Shown piece by piece: positions 49,985 to 53,578 of a stretch of DNA of 53,578 bases (its first letter is position 1; each line of letters begins with the position of its first letter). A program made the translations under genes and the position numbers. The DNA comes from Clostridia bacterium (GTDB lineage: Bacteria; Bacillota; Clostridia; Oscillospirales; SIG627). The notes below the pieces were generated by a model. It saw only the letters and a list, made by a program, of their open reading frames with translations, had not been told where the DNA came from and ran no database searches. The stretch spans positions 1-53,578 of the forward strand of contig JAFWZW010000002.1 in assembly GCA_017517325.1 (NCBI GenBank), read 5' to 3'.

Positions 49985-51337
49985 TTATTTTACGGGCATC
50001 AGTTTTCCCGTGTAGAATACGGGTCTGGTACCGTTACCAAGCTGAACGGAAAGCTCAAGGGTGTGGTTTCCGTCAGCGTATTTGGTAAGAGCTGCAAGGG
50101 GAATGTTACCGGAGAATTGGAAATAATATTTCATAAAGCTTTCAATGGTCTTGCGGTAATTGAGAACGTAATTACCTTCTGCATCTTTAATCTTAAAGTA
50201 AATATCGGTTATGATGTAGTTTGCAGTGAGGGTTGCGCCGTTTACGTCAAAGGGCGTAACGGTCTCACCCTTGTGAGTGAAGATAACTTCGGCATCCTCC
50301 ACGGGATCGGTTCCCAAAAACTCTGCAAAGGTAAAGGGAATGTAGTTGGTGTTATAGAGTTCGTTAAAGGAATATTTCCAGTTGTTGCCCCCGGCAATGT
50401 GATATTTGGTGCCGTCTGCCTGGGTGCGCTGATACTTTTCGGGTACGGTGTTATAGCAGATCTGGTCACTGCATACAAGAAAGCTCTTATCACCGTCAAT
50501 GGTACCGTCTTCTTTTCTTACTACGATGGGCTCTTCCGTGATCATTCTTACGTGGCCGGTATTTACGGTGCCGTCTGCCTTGTGAGCGGCGGCGTAGGAT
50601 TCAAACATTACCTGTTTGCCGTTTTTCTTACAGATTTCGGGAGCGCCGTAATCCGAGGGATCTTTTCCGATGCTGGTAAGCGTCAGGTCGTATTCGTAAG
50701 GGCCAACCTTCAAGAAGCCGTTGGCGTGGGTCATACCCCAGGTCCATTGAAATTTGGTAACGGAGTTGATAGCTCTTGCCCAACCATAAGAAGCACCGCC
50801 GGAGCAGGCGTTTCCAAGAAGCTTCGGATTGGCCAAAAAGGGAGTCATATCTAAAATGCCGGTATTGGAATCGTAGTGGTCCATCAAGCGGTAAAGGTTA
50901 CCGTAACCGATCGTGATGTAAGGAATACCGCCGGTGAGTTCGCCCTCGGGCAGAACTCTCTTGAAGTTCTGGCTTTCCACTACGTAGTGATAGTCCTGAT
51001 TGGGAACGTAGGTAAAGGTCATGGAAAGGTTAAAGAAGTCAACGCAGATTTGGCGAAGCTGCTCGGAGGACATGGAGTTGTTGGCAATGGGGATTGCATT
51101 GATGTCATCCCAAGTGAGGGGATCGTTTACCGCGTTATAAACCACGGGCTCTTTTTCTTCCGTCTTTGTTTCTTCAATTGTAGCGGTTTCTTTCTTTTCT
51201 TCCGTTTCTTTTTCGTTATCCTTCTTTTCATCCGTTGTCTGAACTGCGTCTATGGTAGCGGGGGTTTCTTCTTTGGCGCAGGAAACGAAAGGAAAGAGCA
51301 TTACAAGGCATAAAATAAGTGCGAGTATTCTTTTCAT
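49985..51337 (-). CDS. CSG/GHVRM-family lipoprotein
   Basis: 450-residue lipoprotein, Cys20 in FVSC, then a Glu/Lys/Thr linker to about residue 65. Domain: NDPLTWDDINAIPIANNSMS (71-90), GGIPYITIGYGNLYR (136-150), NACSGG with Cys178, then WARAINS, ESYAAAHKADG (246-256), GHVRM with His262. The C-terminal beta part has TANYIITDIYFKI. ATG at 51337 is chosen (AAGGAG upstream, Cys20 rule); the stretch to 51571 is another gene in a different frame. It begins 16 bases after the stop of the multi-domain gene at 51354 with no terminator between, so the two are probably one transcript. Confidence 0.92.
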   Translation of the reverse strand: MKRILALILCLVMLFPFVSCAKEETPATIDAVQTTDEKKDNEKETEEKKETATIEETKTEEKEPVVYNAVNDPLTWDDINAIPIANNSMSSEQLRQICVDFFNLSMTFTYVPNQDYHYVVESQNFKRVLPEGELTGGIPYITIGYGNLYRLMDHYDSNTGILDMTPFLANPKLLGNACSGGASYGWARAINSVTKFQWTWGMTHANGFLKVGPYEYDLTLTSIGKDPSDYGAPEICKKNGKQVMFESYAAAHKADGTVNTGHVRMITEEPIVVRKEDGTIDGDKSFLVCSDQICYNTVPEKYQRTQADGTKYHIAGGNNWKYSFNELYNTNYIPFTFAEFLGTDPVEDAEVIFTHKGETVTPFDVNGATLTANYIITDIYFKIKDAEGNYVLNYRKTIESFMKYYFQFSGNIPLAALTKYADGNHTLELSVQLGNGTRPVFYTGKLMPVK

Positions 51338-51353
51338 GTTTTTCTCCTTAAAT

Positions 51354-53578
51354 TTATTTTTTAAGAATGCTGTCGTATGCCAATTCCTTGGTGCCGTAAT
51401 AGAGCTGAGTTTCAATGCGGATCTTGTTGGTTCCGGCTTCTTCGAAAGGAGCCAGTTCTTCGGCGGTGAGGAAATCGCTAACGGGGAGCTGGTAGGTAGA
51501 GAAGGTAATTCTTCTGTGCACTTTGCGGAAAAGCTCGTTGCCGTCCTTGTCGCAAACGGTAACGAATGCATCAGAAATGGGGTAGTTGGTGGTGAATACC
51601 ACGTCGCAAATCTGCTTGGCGGAGATCTCTTCCAGGTTGATGTTGGCTGAAACCTCGGGCAGTTGTACTTCCGATTCGCCCAAAAATTCCTTGAAGGTCA
51701 CAGGGATGTAGCCGTCCTTGAAGAGCTCCGCAAAGGTAACCTTTACGTCAATGCCTCCCTGTACGAAATAGTGGTCGCCGTCGGGGGTCATCTGTGCGTG
51801 CTTTCTTCCGTAGCCGGTGGTGTAACAGCCCTGGTCACAGTAGAGCATCCAGCTTTTTTCTCCGTCAATGGAGCCGTCTTCGTTTCTTACTACCGTTGCC
51901 GTGGATGCCGCAAGACGAATGTGGCCTTGGTTATTCAGGCCGTCTGCAGGCTGGATCAGTGCGTAGGATTCGAACATCACCTGCTCACCGTTTTCAGCAC
52001 AGACCATCTTTGTTGTGTAGAAATCGGGTCTGTCGGATTTTCTGGTGAAGCGGGGGAAATCGTTAGGGTACTTGTAAGGGCCAACGTTCAGATATCCGTT
52101 GTACTGACACATACCCGCGCACCAAGTAAGATATGCAGAGGAGATGCAGCGTGCCCAGGAGGTGCAGGCACCGCCGGAGCAAGCGTTGCCGAAATAACGC
52201 TTGTGCATTTTCTTGTATTCGGTCATATCCAGAACACCGGTTTCGGGATCGTAAAATTCCATTGCGCGGTAAAGGCTGCCGGAGCCAACGGTGATATAGG
52301 GAAGACCGCCGTAGAGAACGCCCTGTTCCAGTTTGCATTCGTGCTTCTGGCTGTCAACGACGTACTCGTAATCCTCGCTGGGGGTAAACTGGAAGGAGAG
52401 CTGAAGCTTCATATAATCAAGACAAATCTTTCTCAATTCTTCGGGCTTCATTCCGGGCTTTGCAAGGGGGATCGCCGCCAGCTTTTCGGGCATAGAGCGG
52501 TCGTATACCTTTCTTGCGATTTTGCCGGGCATCAGTCTTCCTGCATAAGCGCGCACGATCTCGCCGTTCATTAGCTGTGCCTTGATCTCAAAGCTGTTTT
52601 CGCCGCTGGCTTCGAAGGGCTTCAGCTCATCCAGGGGAATGTAAGGTGCCAGGGGCATTTCATAGAGATCCAGTTTTTCGGGGCCCGTAACGGTTCTTCT
52701 TGCTACGTGGGAATAAAGCACCTTGCCCAGAGGATCCTTAACCTCGGTAAAGAAATCGGAGATCAGATAGTTGGAGCGGATCTCAACCTGCTTCAGTTCT
52801 TCAACGGAAAGAGATGTTTGGGTGGTGTTGGCGTTGATCTTGGCTTTCTGTACCACAGCCTCGCCTAAAAATTCCTTGAAGGTGAAGGGAATGTAACCGG
52901 TGCGGAAGAGCTCGGCAAAGCTGATCTTTACGTCGACGCCTCCGTGTACGCGGTAAAGATCACCCTCGTCGGTAAAGCGAACGTGATGGAATGCAGATTC
53001 GTAGCAGACCTGGTCGCAATAAAGAAGAAAGCTTCTTTCCCCGTCAATGGTGCCGTCGGGCAGACGGGAAACGGTTGCTACCGAGGAAGCCATACGAATG
53101 TGACCGGGGGAGAGCAGACCGTCCGCGGGCTTAACTAGGGCATAGGATTCGAACATCACCTGCTCGCCGTTTTCCTTGCAAACGTTTTTGGGAGTGTATC
53201 GGGTGGTAGGCTGAATATCAGTACCGCGGATGGGGCGGATAAAGCGCTTCAGGTGCTTGGTATATTTGTAAGGACCAACGTTGACGAAGCCGTTGCCTTG
53301 GGTCATATCAAAGGTCCATCCAAGGCGAGCGGAAGAAATACAGCGGGACCAAGCTATGGAAGCCGCACCGGAGCAAGCGTTACCGAAGATCTGCTTGTTT
53401 TTGCCAAGCTCGGAAAGATCCAGAATGCCGGTTTCGGGATCGTAATATTCTGCAACACGGTACAGGTTACCCGTACCGATGGTTACGTAGGGGAGACCGC
53501 CGTGAAGAGATTTTCCCTTCAGGTTTACGGTATAATTCTGAGAATCAACGACGTATTCATAGTCCTTACTGGGGAGCC
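51354..53578 (-). CDS. Multi-domain CSG/GHVRM-family protein (partial, N-terminus outside window)
   Basis: The reading frame stays open to the window edge, giving about 740 residues: the rest of one family domain (from the DYEYVV block after its first helix) and one complete domain. First domain: FGNACSGAA, then a GHIRMASSVATV block and a beta part RSNYLISDFF. Second: AIPLAKPGMKPEELRKICLD, GGLPYITVGSGSLYR, FGNACSGGACTSW, PADGLNNQGHIRLAAS, NYPISDAFVTV. It reads GHIRL, a small variation of GHVRM. The pattern matches the three-domain gene at 41941 and probably also lacks a signal peptide, but the start is not visible. A TTG-free gap of 16 bases separates it from the downstream lipoprotein gene. 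Confidence 0.88.
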   Translation of the reverse strand, partial: LPSKDYEYVVDSQNYTVNLKGKSLHGGLPYVTIGTGNLYRVAEYYDPETGILDLSELGKNKQIFGNACSGAASIAWSRCISSARLGWTFDMTQGNGFVNVGPYKYTKHLKRFIRPIRGTDIQPTTRYTPKNVCKENGEQVMFESYALVKPADGLLSPGHIRMASSVATVSRLPDGTIDGERSFLLYCDQVCYESAFHHVRFTDEGDLYRVHGGVDVKISFAELFRTGYIPFTFKEFLGEAVVQKAKINANTTQTSLSVEELKQVEIRSNYLISDFFTEVKDPLGKVLYSHVARRTVTGPEKLDLYEMPLAPYIPLDELKPFEASGENSFEIKAQLMNGEIVRAYAGRLMPGKIARKVYDRSMPEKLAAIPLAKPGMKPEELRKICLDYMKLQLSFQFTPSEDYEYVVDSQKHECKLEQGVLYGGLPYITVGSGSLYRAMEFYDPETGVLDMTEYKKMHKRYFGNACSGGACTSWARCISSAYLTWCAGMCQYNGYLNVGPYKYPNDFPRFTRKSDRPDFYTTKMVCAENGEQVMFESYALIQPADGLNNQGHIRLAASTATVVRNEDGSIDGEKSWMLYCDQGCYTTGYGRKHAQMTPDGDHYFVQGGIDVKVTFAELFKDGYIPVTFKEFLGESEVQLPEVSANINLEEISAKQICDVVFTTNYPISDAFVTVCDKDGNELFRKVHRRITFSTYQLPVSDFLTAEELAPFEEAGTNKIRIETQLYYGTKELAYDSILKK

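Noticed and set aside
35577-53578. Repeated blocks considered as a CRISPR array or mobile elements
   Set aside because: Repeats are coding and of gene length, without short spacers, transposase genes or terminal inverted repeats.

Overview
The window reads as chromosomal DNA of a spore-forming member of the Clostridia (Firmicutes), probably an uncultured gut lineage. The evidence is a complete eight-gene spoIIIA operon, spoIIQ, pro-sigma-K, yabP/yabQ, a SPOCS (DUF3794) protein, strong AGGAGG-type ribosome sites and sigma-A promoters of TTGACA/TATAAT type. Species and order cannot be fixed from the sequence alone. I see no tRNA, rRNA, insertion sequence, phage or CRISPR array.

Layout. 1-2.0 kb (minus): a CBM9-like protein, a GNAT acetyltransferase and the 5' part of a member of a repeated protein family (below). 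2.1-7.7 kb (plus): DUF5685, a J-domain protein, a membrane protein, a dGTPase-like HD hydrolase, a metallo-beta-lactamase hydrolase, a CAP-domain lipoprotein and a SMI1/KNR4 protein. 7.8-12.5 kb (minus): spoIIIAA to spoIIIAH. 12.6-17.8 kb: housekeeping genes (metallophosphoesterase, yraN, rnhB, rbgA, lepB, rplS with a structured L19 leader, ppx/gppA). 17.9-25.1 kb: sigK, the SPOCS protein, an XRE regulator with membrane and zinc-ribbon parts, spoIIQ, and the block hup-rqcP-yabP-yabQ-divIC. 25.3-35.6 kb: radA, lplA, mrp, lnt, recD2, a membrane protein, walJ, rlmH and DUF1015.

35.6-53.6 kb holds the unusual part: tandem and dispersed members of one protein family that I cannot match to a named family. 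Each domain (about 380-420 residues) has a GxPY block, an N-x-C-S block followed by W and NSA, a PADGL-like block followed by GH[VI]RM, and a C-terminal block (NY-PISDVF) that looks like a beta-sandwich. The order GxPY / CSG / PADGL-GHVRM parallels GxPY / DCSG / PGDLV-HVGIY of NlpC/P60 cysteine peptidases, so I infer a divergent papain-like fold. Five single-domain members are lipoproteins whose lipobox Cys is always residue 20. At least two others, with two or three domains, start without a signal peptide where the start is visible. With the partial copy at the left edge I count 11 domain copies plus one decayed remnant. An AraC-regulator locus (SGNH hydrolase, FAD oxidoreductase, beta-propeller-like protein) sits among them, and a 19-bp-period direct repeat typical of AraC-type sites overlaps the promoter of the three-domain gene.

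How parts join: SpoIIIAH and SpoIIQ form the feeding-tube channel between mother cell and forespore, SpoIIIAA-AG build the rest of it, and SigK drives the late mother-cell programme; YabP/YabQ and the SPOCS protein belong to cortex and coat. Lnt could N-acylate the many lipoproteins seen here.
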